From the NCBI GenBank assembly GCA_016935755.1, contig JAFGQI010000093.1, positions 1-64,000 of the forward strand: DNA of 64,000 nt, in the 5' to 3' direction. The stretch's first letter is position 1, and each line of letters begins with the position of its first letter. Below are positions 54,275 through 63,702 of the stretch, one piece after another. Position numbers and translations under genes: made by a program. The notes below the pieces were generated by a model. That model saw only the letters and a list, made by a program, of their open reading frames with translations, had not been told where the DNA came from and did not search any database. Source of the stretch: Anaerolineales bacterium. GTDB taxonomy: Bacteria > Chloroflexota > Anaerolineae > Anaerolineales > UBA4823.

Positions 54275-55633
54275 CTACAGTGTTTTAGATATTTCAGCCA
54301 ACGTATCAGACAGCCGGTCGAGCACAGCGCTGAGCTGCTCAATTGTAATTACCAACGGCGGCTCGATGCGAATGGTTTGGGCGCTGGTCAGGGTGCCGGC
54401 AACCAATACCCCGCGCTTGAACAGTCCTGCGGCAACTTTATAACCCACCTCAGGATTGTGGAAATGCATGCCGATCAGCAAGCCTTTCCCCGTGATACCA
54501 TAAAACATTTGAGGGTATTGGGCAACCAGTTCTTTTAGCTTCGGGATCATGAACTCGCCCTTAGCAGCAGCCTGCTCCCACAGACGATCACGCAAGGTCA
54601 CATTGATGGCTGCAATCGCCGCACTGCATGCCAGCGCTCCGCCTCCGGTCGTGGTCGTGTGGATGAAGGGGTTGGGGAACATCATGCACTGCCAGATCTC
54701 CTCCGTAGAGCAGAAGGCGCTGACTGGCATGACCCCGCCGCCCAGCGATTTTGCCACCGAGAGGATATCCGGCACCACATCCCAATGGTCTACTCCCCAC
54801 AGCTTCCCCGTGCGGCCCAGGCCCGTCTGCACTTCGTCGGCAATCAGCAGTACGCCGTAATGCCTGGTCATCTCTCGCAGGCGCGGCCAGAAGTCATCCG
54901 GCGGCACGATCCCACCCGCTTCACCCTGGATCGGCTCAAAAAGACAGGCCGCGATATCTATGCCCACCTTTTGACATATCTCCAGCTGGCGCTCTACTGC
55001 GTCCGCATCGCCAAAAGGCACATGGTAAACCGGCCCGCCATACATCATGCCCACCGGCTGGCGGTAATCCGATTTGCCCAACATCGACAGCGAGCCCATC
55101 GTCTTGCCGTGGAAAGCCTTAACCGCCACGATAAAGCCGCTCTTGCGGGTGTACATCTTGGCGAGCTTGATCGCGCCTTCAATACACTCTGTGCCGCTGG
55201 CGGCAAAGAAGCTGTATTTGATATCGCCAGGGGTGATTTCAGCCATCAAACGCGCCAGAACGCCGCGCAGCGGGTCGATCAATTCCTGGCTGGGCATGGG
55301 AGTGCGTCCAAGCTGTGATCGCACAGCGGCGACCACATCCGGATGTCCCCAGCCCAGGTCCATCATGCCATATCCGCCCAGGCAGTCGATATACTCACGT
55401 CCCAGCACGTCCCGGAAAATCGCCCCTGAGCCAGTCCATTCAGTAGCCGCCCAGTCGCCCGCCTCGGTGACCGACTTGCGGTAATCCAGCCAGCCTCGGT
55501 TGAAGTGCTCGGCAAAGTTGTACTTGCTTTCCTCGCAGATCCACTTTCCCTCGTCTTCTGGCACTTCAGATTTCTTGATGATCTCCAGCCAGCGTTGAGA
55601 ATACGCCAGGGCTTCAGATAGATTTTTCTGCAT
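54275..55633 (-). CDS. class III aminotransferase, putrescine aminotransferase-like
   Basis: A 452-residue PLP enzyme. It matches the putrescine/cadaverine aminotransferase branch: an N-terminal extension before FRDVLGREYIDCLGGYGM, FFAASGTECIEGAIKLAK, VAVKAFHGKTMGSLS, EPIQGEAGGIVPPDDFW, DEVQTGLGRTG and the PLP lysine in SVAKSLGGG. PatA moves the terminal amino group of putrescine to 2-oxoglutarate and gives 4-aminobutanal. The exact amine here (putrescine, cadaverine or an omega-amino acid) is inferred only from likeness. It is flanked by the two symporters and the saccharopine-dehydrogenase-like gene. AAAGGAGAG precedes the ATG. Confidence 0.88.
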   Translation of the reverse strand: MQKNLSEALAYSQRWLEIIKKSEVPEDEGKWICEESKYNFAEHFNRGWLDYRKSVTEAGDWAATEWTGSGAIFRDVLGREYIDCLGGYGMMDLGWGHPDVVAAVRSQLGRTPMPSQELIDPLRGVLARLMAEITPGDIKYSFFAASGTECIEGAIKLAKMYTRKSGFIVAVKAFHGKTMGSLSMLGKSDYRQPVGMMYGGPVYHVPFGDADAVERQLEICQKVGIDIAACLFEPIQGEAGGIVPPDDFWPRLREMTRHYGVLLIADEVQTGLGRTGKLWGVDHWDVVPDILSVAKSLGGGVMPVSAFCSTEEIWQCMMFPNPFIHTTTTGGGALACSAAIAAINVTLRDRLWEQAAAKGEFMIPKLKELVAQYPQMFYGITGKGLLIGMHFHNPEVGYKVAAGLFKRGVLVAGTLTSAQTIRIEPPLVITIEQLSAVLDRLSDTLAEISKTL

Positions 55634-55677
55634 ATGAACTCTCCTTTGTCACATCATGATCCAATCAGAGAATGACG

Positions 55678-57315
55678 CTAATCGTCAAATTCTTCAGGCC
55701 GCAGCTTGCGAATTGCATCCCGCAGCGGCATCCAGCCAATATTATGGAAGGGATTGGTGTCGAATTCTTCCCCGTCAATATTGGTGATCGGTTTCGGGGG
55801 GTCTTTCTTTTGGGTAGCCAGAGAAACAAACACCATCAACAGCATCGAACAGACAAATGCGGGGAAGGAGGAAACATAGACTGCATCCCAGAAAGCGCAG
55901 TTAGCATCGCCTTCGCAAACCACAATGGTCGGATCTCCTAACATCCCAAATTGATAGGCTACATAAATTCCGATGGCCCAAACCAGAAATCCCCCCAGGT
56001 AAGCTGCCACAGCCCCATACTGGTTGGATTTCTTCCAGTACATGCCCAAGGCAAAGGGAGCAAACAGCCCAACCAGGAGCAGAGACCAGGCCAGGACACC
56101 TAACTCATAGATCGTCGCGGCTGTCATAGCAATCAGGATCGCCAGGAAACCGATGATACCCACCCAGATGCGCGTCGAGCGCACCTTCTGCTTTTCATTC
56201 ATCTTGTATCCTAACATGGGCAACAGATTTTCTGTCACCACCGCCGCGCCAGCCAGCAAAGCGCTATCTGAGGTGCTCATCAGCGCTGAAGATAAAGCCG
56301 CCAGGAAGATAGCGGTAAGAACGGGCGGCAGGTAGTTCAAAGCGGCATTCACCAGCACCCCTTCCATTTGAGCGTCCACCAGGCCTGGGTTCAGCTTGAA
56401 CATCATGATGCCGATCAAGGGAGACATAATCCCAAAGAACCCGTACAAAGCGCCAGCCATATAGCTGCCCCAAACTGCCGTAGCCTCGTTGCGAGCCGCC
56501 ATTGAGCGCTGAAACAGGTCCTGGGTGGGCACGCTGCCCAGACCAATTGCCATCCAGGCAGCCATCCAGTACATCCAGCCCATCCCCCCAAGATAACCTA
56601 AATACCCCGTGCCGCCTGCATCGGGGGTGATGGTGAAGGGTTGTGGATTGTAAAGCGTTTCTTGGATGGAGGTCAAACCCGACCAACCTCCCACTGCCTT
56701 CAGTACAAACAAGAAAATCAGGGTGACGCCGCCAGCGGTGAAGAACATCTGCATAAAGTCGAGCAGTGTATCCGCTAACATACCACCTAACATGGTATAA
56801 CAGGTGACCACAATAGCCACCACAATCATGCCGACCTCGAGCGGGATATTTGGGAAGAGGGCATGTACAATTGTGCCGGCTGCTACCAACTGTGCTCCTG
56901 TCCAAACAAAATAGGTGATCAGCTGGATAACCGACGATAAAATCGTCATCGCCTTACCAAAACGACGCTCAAAAAAGTCAACCAGGGTGAGGTAGCGCGC
57001 CCGGCGCATCAGGCGAGTAAAGAAGAAACCCGTCACGAACAGGCACACGGTTGCACCAAAGGGGTCGAAAAGCACACCCTGAAAGCCGTATTGGTATGCC
57101 GTGGCAGAAGCGCCCATCATGGTCTCCGCGGCGAACCAGGTAGCCATGATGGATGCGCCCGCCATGTAGATCGGCAGACGTCTTCCAGCAACGATATAGT
57201 CGGCTGCATTCTTCACCCGGCGTGAGGCCCAGATACCGACCGCAATCCGGATCGAAAAGAAGATAGCTATGCCAATTACCACCAACCATACATATCGATA
57301 ACCTTCAAGATCCAT
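55678..57315 (-). CDS. sodium/solute symporter (SSS family), second copy
   Basis: A 545-residue transporter, a close paralogue of the one at 51340-52908, with the same core: ADYIVAGRRLPIYMAGASIMATWFAAETMMG, LGGMLADTLLDFMQMFFT and LSSALMSTSDSALLAGAAVVTENL. The C-terminal tail after the last helix is longer and ends EEFDD. Two related symporters in one cluster suggest two related substrates, or a high- and a low-affinity carrier. CAGGAGAG precedes the ATG. It follows the semialdehyde dehydrogenase gene by 63 bases. Confidence 0.9.
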   Translation of the reverse strand: MDLEGYRYVWLVVIGIAIFFSIRIAVGIWASRRVKNAADYIVAGRRLPIYMAGASIMATWFAAETMMGASATAYQYGFQGVLFDPFGATVCLFVTGFFFTRLMRRARYLTLVDFFERRFGKAMTILSSVIQLITYFVWTGAQLVAAGTIVHALFPNIPLEVGMIVVAIVVTCYTMLGGMLADTLLDFMQMFFTAGGVTLIFLFVLKAVGGWSGLTSIQETLYNPQPFTITPDAGGTGYLGYLGGMGWMYWMAAWMAIGLGSVPTQDLFQRSMAARNEATAVWGSYMAGALYGFFGIMSPLIGIMMFKLNPGLVDAQMEGVLVNAALNYLPPVLTAIFLAALSSALMSTSDSALLAGAAVVTENLLPMLGYKMNEKQKVRSTRIWVGIIGFLAILIAMTAATIYELGVLAWSLLLVGLFAPFALGMYWKKSNQYGAVAAYLGGFLVWAIGIYVAYQFGMLGDPTIVVCEGDANCAFWDAVYVSSFPAFVCSMLLMVFVSLATQKKDPPKPITNIDGEEFDTNPFHNIGWMPLRDAIRKLRPEEFDD

Positions 57316-57378
57316 GGTACTCTCCTGAGTCTTTAGGATAGCTGGCGTCGGGCAGCATTCTTACTGCAGAACACCAGC

Positions 57379-58854
57379 CTAAAATTTACGCGTCCATTCT
57401 TTAGGCCAACGTTCGACCACCACTTTCTTTTGGGTGAAGAAATCCACCGCGTCCATGCTCTGCCCATGCAGATCGCCGAAGAAACTCTCCTTCCAACCGC
57501 TGAAGGGAAAAAAGGCCATCGGCGCGGCAACCCCGATGTTGATGCCGATATTGCCCGCCTCGGCTTCATAGCGGAAGCGGCGCGCAGCCGTTCCGCTGGA
57601 GGTGAACAGGCTGGCCTGGTTGCCATAGTCTGCACTGTTCACCAGGGAAATTGCATCCTCAATTGTGTTGACATGCATCAGCCCCAATACCGGGCCGAAG
57701 ATCTCCGTGCGCGCCGTCTGGCTGCCAGGTTTTAAATCCGAGATAATCGTGGGGCGTACAAAACAGCCCGCTTCGTAGCCGGGAATCTGAGCCCCGCGAC
57801 CATCCACCAACACATTGAAGCCTTCTTCAGCGCCAGTTTGGATCGCCCCTTCGATGCGGTGCTGGCTCTGCCGGGTGATGACCGGCCCCATCTGCACCCC
57901 AGCATCCAATCCATACCCCACCACTCGGCTGACGGCCGCATCGCAGATGCCCTCCGTAAATGGATGACGTGCTTCTGCCACGGTAATCACCAGGGAGGTA
58001 GCCAGGCAGCGCTGCCCTGCACAGCCAAAGGCGCTATCGGCAGTGATACGAACCGCCATATCCAGGTCAGCATCTGGCAGAACAATGACCGGGTTCTTGG
58101 CGCCTCCCTGGGCCTGGATGCGCTTCCCATTCGCGGCTCCACGAGAATAGATATAACGGGCTACCGGGGTCGAGCCGACAAAGCTGATGGCTCGAACAGC
58201 AGGATGATCCAGCAGTGCGTCGACCGCCTCCTTAGCCCCATTGACCAGGTTGAGCACGCCCTTTGGCAGCCCAATCTGCTCTACCAGGTGGAAGATCTTC
58301 TGCATGCTCAGGGATACTTTCTCGGACGGCTTGACCACATAAGTATTGCCGCAAGCCACAGCATAGGGCAGGAACCAGAAAGGAATCATGCCGGGGAAAT
58401 TGAATGGGCAGATCACCGCACAAACGCCCACCGGCTGACGGAGCATGATTTCATCGATGCCCGGAGCAATGTCTTCAGAAATCACACCCTGCATCATGAG
58501 CGGTATCCCACAGGCTACTTCCACGTTCTCAATCGCCCGGCGCATCTCTGCCCTTGACTCTTCGTAAGTTTTGCCGCATTCCATGGTGATCGTACGCGAG
58601 ATGTCCTCGATATTGGCTTCCAGCTGATGCTTCAGCTTGAACAGGTATTGGATGCGTTCTGGCGGAGGTGTACGCCGCCAGGCGGGATAGGCATCCGCAG
58701 CAGCCTGTACCGCTGTATCTACCTCCGCCTTGGATGAAAGCGGTGTGCGGCCTAAGACTTCTGCAGTAGCAGGGTTGATCACTTCAACGAATTCGGTGGC
58801 TTGTGAGACAATCCACTGGTTGTTGACGTAGTTGAGTATGTTGTTTTCAGTCAT
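57379..58854 (-). CDS. CoA-acylating (methyl)malonate-semialdehyde dehydrogenase
   Basis: A 491-residue aldehyde dehydrogenase-fold enzyme. [23 protein letters not shown] and [19 protein letters not shown] match the MmsA branch, the catalytic cysteine is Cys283 in GQRCLATS, and QGGAKNP replaces the glutamate base of ordinary aldehyde dehydrogenases. That change is the mark of the CoA-acylating type, in which CoA attacks the thioester. The enzyme turns malonate or methylmalonate semialdehyde into acetyl- or propionyl-CoA with CO2 and NADH. An open frame extends 19 codons upstream, but the ATG at 58854 has GGAGCAG before it and begins at the family N-terminus. Confidence 0.9.
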   Translation of the reverse strand: MTENNILNYVNNQWIVSQATEFVEVINPATAEVLGRTPLSSKAEVDTAVQAAADAYPAWRRTPPPERIQYLFKLKHQLEANIEDISRTITMECGKTYEESRAEMRRAIENVEVACGIPLMMQGVISEDIAPGIDEIMLRQPVGVCAVICPFNFPGMIPFWFLPYAVACGNTYVVKPSEKVSLSMQKIFHLVEQIGLPKGVLNLVNGAKEAVDALLDHPAVRAISFVGSTPVARYIYSRGAANGKRIQAQGGAKNPVIVLPDADLDMAVRITADSAFGCAGQRCLATSLVITVAEARHPFTEGICDAAVSRVVGYGLDAGVQMGPVITRQSQHRIEGAIQTGAEEGFNVLVDGRGAQIPGYEAGCFVRPTIISDLKPGSQTARTEIFGPVLGLMHVNTIEDAISLVNSADYGNQASLFTSSGTAARRFRYEAEAGNIGINIGVAAPMAFFPFSGWKESFFGDLHGQSMDAVDFFTQKKVVVERWPKEWTRKF

Positions 58855-58919
58855 ATCTGCTCCATTTCTAGGCCAGCGCAGATCGTCCGTGGGGATGGAG
58901 GCTCGCTGCACTGTCTGGG

Positions 58920-60242
58920 TTATTCCCTGGCTTGCCGGTCGGTGATTGCCAGGGCTTGCTCGATGATTGCCAGGCCTTCGTCAATCTGATCCTGGGTGAT
59001 GCACAAAGGCGGTACAACGAAGAGGATATTATGGAAATTAAAAGTGAACAAATTATTGTCGCGCAAGAATTTGGCCACTTCGGTTAATGGATCGATCGGC
59101 TGCTTAGTTTGCTTGCTGTTAACAATTTCCAGGGCAGAAAACAGACCAATATAGCGCACGTCGCCCACGGAGGCATGACGGGTTTTGATCTGCTCCAGAC
59201 GCTGGCCCAGATACTCGCCCAGCCGGTCAGCATTTTCGATCAGCCCATCTTCTTCATACACTGCCAGTGTAGCCACCGCAGCCGCGCAAGCCAATGGATG
59301 ACCGCTGTAAGTCAGCCCACACCACAGCATCTTGTCATCAAAGTATTTGGCCATCCGATCGGAGACAATCACAGCTCCCAGCGGCACGTAACCGGAAGTC
59401 AGCCCCTTGGCTGTGGTGATCATATCGGGGATCACATTCCAGTTATCCACCGCAAACCATCGGCCAGTCCGGCCCCAACCGCTCATCACTTCATCCGATA
59501 CCAAGAGAATGCCATATTTATCGCAAATCTCTCGCACGCGCGGCCAGTAATCATCCGGAGGCACAATCAGCCCATTCGAACCGGTCACACCTTCCATGAA
59601 AATCGCTGCAATTTGGTCAGGGCCTTCATAGTAGATGAGTTCTTCGATGTGCTGGATGCACTCCCGGTGGCAGGTTTCACGTGTCCAACCGAATGGGCAG
59701 CGGTAGCAGTAGGGATCAAGGAAATGCACCACCCCGGGCATAGCCGGCTCAACCGGCAGGCGGCGATAATCTCCCGTCAGGGCGATGGCGCCATGCGTGG
59801 CACCGTGATAGGAACGGTAGCGCGCCATGATCTTAAACCGCTTGGTATAGGCCCGCGCCATCTTAATCGCGTTTTCATTAGCCTCTGCGCCGCCCAGGCA
59901 GAAAAAGGTTTTGTTCAAATCACCCGGAGCGACTTCAGCGATTTTCTTGCCCAGCAAGCCGCGCGGCTCGGTCGCCATGCCGGGATGGGCATAGCACAGT
60001 TGAGCCGCCTGATCCTGGATTGCCCGGACCACCTTTGGATTCTGGTGGCCAATGTTCAGATTCATCAACTGGGAAGAGAAATCGATGTAGCGCTTACCAT
60101 CCACATCCCAGAAGTAAATCCCTTCGGCGCGCGCGATTGGGATCGGGTTGGCAGACGCCTGCACAGACCAGGAGAAGAAAGTGTACTCCCGATTTAAGGC
60201 GACCATTTCTTGGGCTGTCATAGCCTTTTTTTGTTCTACCAC
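58920..60242 (-). CDS. class III aminotransferase (omega-amino acid:pyruvate type)
   Basis: A 440-residue PLP enzyme. It shows [68 protein letters not shown] and the PLP lysine in [16 protein letters not shown] Cys-rich insertion ([17 protein letters not shown]) is like that of taurine- and beta-alanine-type aminotransferases. Together with the neighbouring CoA-acylating dehydrogenase this suggests transamination of beta-alanine or 3-aminoisobutyrate to the semialdehyde. The start is GTG with a perfect AGGAGG five bases upstream; the nearest ATG is seven codons later. Confidence 0.87.
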   Translation of the reverse strand: MVEQKKAMTAQEMVALNREYTFFSWSVQASANPIPIARAEGIYFWDVDGKRYIDFSSQLMNLNIGHQNPKVVRAIQDQAAQLCYAHPGMATEPRGLLGKKIAEVAPGDLNKTFFCLGGAEANENAIKMARAYTKRFKIMARYRSYHGATHGAIALTGDYRRLPVEPAMPGVVHFLDPYCYRCPFGWTRETCHRECIQHIEELIYYEGPDQIAAIFMEGVTGSNGLIVPPDDYWPRVREICDKYGILLVSDEVMSGWGRTGRWFAVDNWNVIPDMITTAKGLTSGYVPLGAVIVSDRMAKYFDDKMLWCGLTYSGHPLACAAAVATLAVYEEDGLIENADRLGEYLGQRLEQIKTRHASVGDVRYIGLFSALEIVNSKQTKQPIDPLTEVAKFLRDNNLFTFNFHNILFVVPPLCITQDQIDEGLAIIEQALAITDRQARE

Positions 60243-60290
60243 ATATGCCTCCTATATAGCCTTAGAATAAAAACGCCCATGAGATGCACC

Positions 60291-61595
60291 TTATCTCTTG
60301 ACCGTGCGGATCACTTCACGCATCACATTGAGTGTTTCAGCGATAATTTCATCGGTATGAGCGTAGCACAAGAACCAGGGCTCGCGCGGGTCATGATCTG
60401 GCATCACACCGCGTTCAATTGCCGCCTCGATCAGGCGCAGGTAGTACTCTTTTTCGCTGTTATCCCAGCTGCGCTGGTCGGTGATCTTTTCCGCTCCTAT
60501 CGCAAACGAGAACATCGCCGGATAGCCGTTCATGACCACAGGAATGCCTGCTTCTGAAAACAACTGCTGGATGCCATCCATCAAACGCTGACCGCGTTCT
60601 GTGATGGTCTTCAGAATTGGTCTCTCCTGGAGCAGGGTCAGCGTAGCATATGCGCCGGCTACACCAGGTTTATTGTTGTTGTAGGTGCCCCCTTGCGATA
60701 CGCCGCGCCCGATATTCTCCATAATCACCCGCTTACCGCCAAAAGCCGCCAACGGATAACCATTTCCAATCGCCTTAGCGTAGGTAGCCATGTCCGGATC
60801 CAGGTTGTAATACTCTTGCGCGCCACCGTTAGCAATGCGGAATCCGGTTTTCACTTCATCCAGGATAAAGACGATGCCATATTCTGTGCATTTCTGGCGG
60901 ATAAGTTCTAAGAAACCAGGCGCGGGCAAGATGGCGCCGCAGTTGCCCATGCACGGCTCGGCAATGATTGCGGCCACCTGGTGGCCAAGGCTGCGTAATG
61001 TTTTCTCCAGGATTTCAAAGTTGTTAAAGGGTAAAGTGATGATCAATTCATTCAATGCGCGCGGAATCCCTGATCCCGAAGGCACCGGAATTGGGTTGCG
61101 ATAGCTGCCGTAGGCTTCGACAGGCGCATACGTCGACCATAAGGTGTAATCCTGGAACCCATGATACATGCCCTCAAATTTGATGACTTTTTCCCGGCCT
61201 GTGTAAGCCCGCGCTACACGCAGTGCATGCATGGTGGCTTCTGTGCCAGAGCAGGCAAGGCGAGCCATCTCCACTCCGGGGCACATGGCGACAATCTTCT
61301 CCATCACTGCAATTTCCAGTTCACTGGTCATGGCGCACAGCAGGCCATTGTCAATCTCTCTCTTGACAATGGCGTCCACCTCATCGTCTGCGTGTCCAAG
61401 AATGATCGGGCCAAATGCCAGGCGGTAGTCAATGAAGCGGTTGCCGTCCGCATCCCATAGATAAGCCCCTTTCGCTTTTGACACATACGGGGTAATGTCA
61501 TCCCCCCAAAAGCGAAAATTTGAATTCACCCCCAACGGCATGACCGCCTGGGCTCTCCGCTGAAGCTGCCTGTTCTTCTCAAATGGAATATGCAT
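60291..61595 (-). CDS. glutamate-1-semialdehyde aminomutase-like class III aminotransferase
   Basis: A 434-residue PLP enzyme of the HemL-like branch: WGDDITPYVSKAKGAYLWDADGN, ACSGTEATMHALRVARAYTGR, KFEGMYHGFQDY, AEPCMGNCGAILPAPGFLE, LDEVKTGFR and the PLP lysine in ATYAKAIGNGYPLAAFGG. No other haem-biosynthesis gene is near and it lies in an amino-catabolic run, so it more likely moves an amino group within, or from, an amino acid than makes aminolevulinate. The ATG at 61595 has GAAGGAG five bases upstream and starts the family N-terminus; a frame open 17 codons further up has no support. Confidence 0.83.
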   Translation of the reverse strand: MHIPFEKNRQLQRRAQAVMPLGVNSNFRFWGDDITPYVSKAKGAYLWDADGNRFIDYRLAFGPIILGHADDEVDAIVKREIDNGLLCAMTSELEIAVMEKIVAMCPGVEMARLACSGTEATMHALRVARAYTGREKVIKFEGMYHGFQDYTLWSTYAPVEAYGSYRNPIPVPSGSGIPRALNELIITLPFNNFEILEKTLRSLGHQVAAIIAEPCMGNCGAILPAPGFLELIRQKCTEYGIVFILDEVKTGFRIANGGAQEYYNLDPDMATYAKAIGNGYPLAAFGGKRVIMENIGRGVSQGGTYNNNKPGVAGAYATLTLLQERPILKTITERGQRLMDGIQQLFSEAGIPVVMNGYPAMFSFAIGAEKITDQRSWDNSEKEYYLRLIEAAIERGVMPDHDPREPWFLCYAHTDEIIAETLNVMREVIRTVKR

Positions 61596-61656
61596 AGTGC
61601 TCCTTCCTCTGGAATAGACAAAAAGACGCAGCCTGCTGCGTCTCATGAGTAGAATT

Positions 61657-62154
61657 TCAAGTTTCTTTAGTTTCGCTTGAAATGCTTAGATTCCCCGGTA
61701 TCTGCCACTGATGCGTGTCCTTCAAAACCAGAGGAACAATCGATGTGGTCGTTTTACGAACACCTGGGGTCTTCCCAATCACCTCGGTCACAAAGCGATA
61801 AATTTCCTCGGTGGTTTTTCCAACTACCTGGACGCTTACATCGGTCTCTCCAATCGAGCAAGCTACATAGGTGATGCATTCATATTCAGTCATCTTTTGG
61901 GCTACTTCCAGGATGGAATCCGACTCAACTTCCAGCCAGACATCTGCCACGATGGTATAGCCAAGCAGCTTGGGATTGATTACCGAAGTGATTGAGATCA
62001 ACCCCTCGGCGATCATGCGGTCAATCCGATAACCGACCATGCGCTGAGACACAGCCCCAATTCGCCGGGCAATCTCAGCGCAGGACATGCGACCATCTTC
62101 GTTTAGGAGATTAACAATCTGGGCGTCGATATTGTCTATTTGATACATATTCAT
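61657..62154 (-). CDS. Lrp/AsnC-family transcriptional regulator
   Basis: A 165-residue regulator. The winged helix-turn-helix is at residues 7-58 (IDNIDAQIVNLLNEDGRMSCAEIARRIG, then RMVGYRIDRMIAEGLI), and a RAM effector-binding fold follows at about 65-145. Such proteins sense amino acids and control their transport and breakdown. It stands first in the minus-strand run of amino-compound genes, 61 bases before the aminomutase-like gene, so it is the probable regulator of that run and of itself. The frame starts MNMYQ, without a clear ribosome binding site. Confidence 0.92.
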   Translation of the reverse strand: MNMYQIDNIDAQIVNLLNEDGRMSCAEIARRIGAVSQRMVGYRIDRMIAEGLISITSVINPKLLGYTIVADVWLEVESDSILEVAQKMTEYECITYVACSIGETDVSVQVVGKTTEEIYRFVTEVIGKTPGVRKTTTSIVPLVLKDTHQWQIPGNLSISSETKET

Positions 62155-62191
62155 GCACCATCATTACCAAAATCGACAAAAAGATGCCTTT

Positions 62192-62234
62192 ATCTTACCT
62201 AATTTCACAAAGGCGTGTCAAGTGACATTTGTCA
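62192..62234 (-). promoter_or_regulatory. promoter and candidate operator of the Lrp gene
   Basis: On the minus strand TTGACA (62221-62216), an 18-base spacer and TAAGAT (62197-62192) form a good promoter. Immediately upstream of the -35 box the inverted repeat TGACA-TT-TGTCA (62223-62234) is a candidate binding site for the regulator itself or another factor. Confidence 0.6.
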
Positions 62235-62275
62235 TAATCCCCCAAAATGAATGAAATTGCAGCAGAAGCGATAAG

Positions 62276-63616
62276 CTATGCGCAGCAGATTTCGCTCACC
62301 ACCTGCCATAAGGCCGGCAAGCCAGATCTGAAGAAAGACACTGGCAGGCGTTCATCATGAGCGTGAGCCATTTTTGTTAATGAGATCTCTGGAGGCAATA
62401 TCCCTGGTGTAAAACCATACACCTTAATCCCTGCGCGTTGGTATAGACTGGCGTCTGTAGCTCCTGGCATCAGCAGTGGAAAGGTAATGCCCTCTCCATC
62501 CATCTGCTTCAACGCTTTTTCCATCAGCCGGTACAAAGGTGTATCCACGGGAAATTCTGCGCCTGTAGAAGTTGTGAGCGGCTCCAGTTTTACCTGGCGC
62601 CCCATCACCGCTGATAGCTCTCGGATCACATCCTCCGGCTTTTGGCCTGGCAGCAATCGGCAATCCAGATGAACCGATGCTTCAGACGGGATCACGTTTG
62701 ATTTACTGCCAGCTTGCAGCACGGTTGGGCTGACCGAGTTGCTCAGCCAGGCGATGAATAATGGTCTCTGTTCAACGGGCAGCATACGCAGCAGCACCCC
62801 TGCTAGCGCGGGTGAACGCATCAGCCCCAGCACCACACCCAGGGGGAAACCAAGGTTTTCAGCCAACGAATCTAACATGCGTCGAACCGTGGGAGTCAGG
62901 TGAATGGGCAGGTGACCAGCGCGGCGCAGCCGCTCCAGGGCTTTCGCCAGATGCAGCACAGCATTATCTTCGTGCGGCATGGAGCCATGCCCTGGCTGTC
63001 CAAAGGTCGAGGCTCGCAACCAACAGACACTCTTCTCAGCCACCTGAATGGGATAGACACGCTTCTTCCCCATGTAGGCGGTCAACCCACCCGATTCGGT
63101 CAGGCCGTATTCGGCTGCAATCAAATCGCGATGCTGTTCTACCAGGAACTGAGAGCCATGTTCAAAGCCAGCTTCCTCATCAGCAATTGCCGCCAGGATC
63201 AAGTCTCGTTTTAATGGCAGCCCCTGCTGGCGAGCCTGGATAAAGACCGACATATACATAGAAAGAAAGCCCTTCATGTCGGCAGTGCCGCGCCCCCAGA
63301 CACAGCCATCCACCACCTCTCCACCGAAAGGATCGTGAGTCCAAAATTTCGGTTCCACCGGCACCACATCGACATGCCCACTTAACAGCAATGGCGGCTG
63401 AGAGCCATCTCCACGCAGGCGCGCCACCAGGTTCGCCCGTCCTGGCGCAGATTCCAGAATCACCATGTCACCAGCAGGAATACCCTCCCGCGCAAGCAAA
63501 TCTCTGATCCAGATCACCGCCGGCAGTTCATTCCCAGGAGGGTTGGTGGTATCTATGCGGATCAGCTGCACCAGATTTTCAATCGTTTTTTCAGTCAGGA
63601 AATCAAAATTAATCAT
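62276..63616 (-). CDS. M20-family metallopeptidase (ArgE/DapE-like)
   Basis: A 446-residue amidohydrolase. Zinc ligands and base are in SGHVDVVPV, WGRGTADMKG, AIADEEAGFEHG and, near the end, MAHAHDERLPV; GQPGHGSMPHED marks the lid domain (about 190-315). Relatives cleave N-acyl amino acids or short peptides such as N-acetylornithine, succinyl-diaminopimelate or carnosine. An acyl amino acid or beta-alanyl peptide would fit the amino-catabolic genes downstream, but the promoter before the Lrp gene separates the two units. Promoter TTGTAG-17-TATACT is upstream. Confidence 0.88.
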   Translation of the reverse strand: MINFDFLTEKTIENLVQLIRIDTTNPPGNELPAVIWIRDLLAREGIPAGDMVILESAPGRANLVARLRGDGSQPPLLLSGHVDVVPVEPKFWTHDPFGGEVVDGCVWGRGTADMKGFLSMYMSVFIQARQQGLPLKRDLILAAIADEEAGFEHGSQFLVEQHRDLIAAEYGLTESGGLTAYMGKKRVYPIQVAEKSVCWLRASTFGQPGHGSMPHEDNAVLHLAKALERLRRAGHLPIHLTPTVRRMLDSLAENLGFPLGVVLGLMRSPALAGVLLRMLPVEQRPLFIAWLSNSVSPTVLQAGSKSNVIPSEASVHLDCRLLPGQKPEDVIRELSAVMGRQVKLEPLTTSTGAEFPVDTPLYRLMEKALKQMDGEGITFPLLMPGATDASLYQRAGIKVYGFTPGILPPEISLTKMAHAHDERLPVSFFRSGLPALWQVVSEICCA

Positions 63617-63654
63617 TGCTTATTCCATCCTTTCAGATCAGGTTTACCATCACA

Positions 63655-63695
63655 AGTATACCGTTTCGGCGGCCAATCTACAATGTTGGTATAAT
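63655..63695. promoter_or_regulatory. divergent promoters of the M20 and Crp/Fnr genes
   Basis: Minus strand: TTGTAG (63683-63678), 17-base spacer, TATACT (63660-63655), preceded by GG, for the M20 gene. Plus strand: TTGGTATAAT, -10 at 63690-63695, an extended -10 (TGn) type, for the Crp/Fnr gene, whose ATG begins 8 bases after the box. The two promoters overlap. Confidence 0.65.
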
Positions 63696-63702
63696 CCATA
63701 GC

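Noticed and set aside
59109-60197. Open frame of 362 codons on the plus strand
   Set aside because: It is a mirror frame of the aminotransferase gene at 58920-60242, whose PLP motifs are intact; composition alone explains it.
60291-61595. Straightforward annotation as hemL of haem synthesis
   Set aside because: The fold is the same, but no haem gene is near and the gene sits in an amino-compound catabolic run; the specific haem role is not supported.
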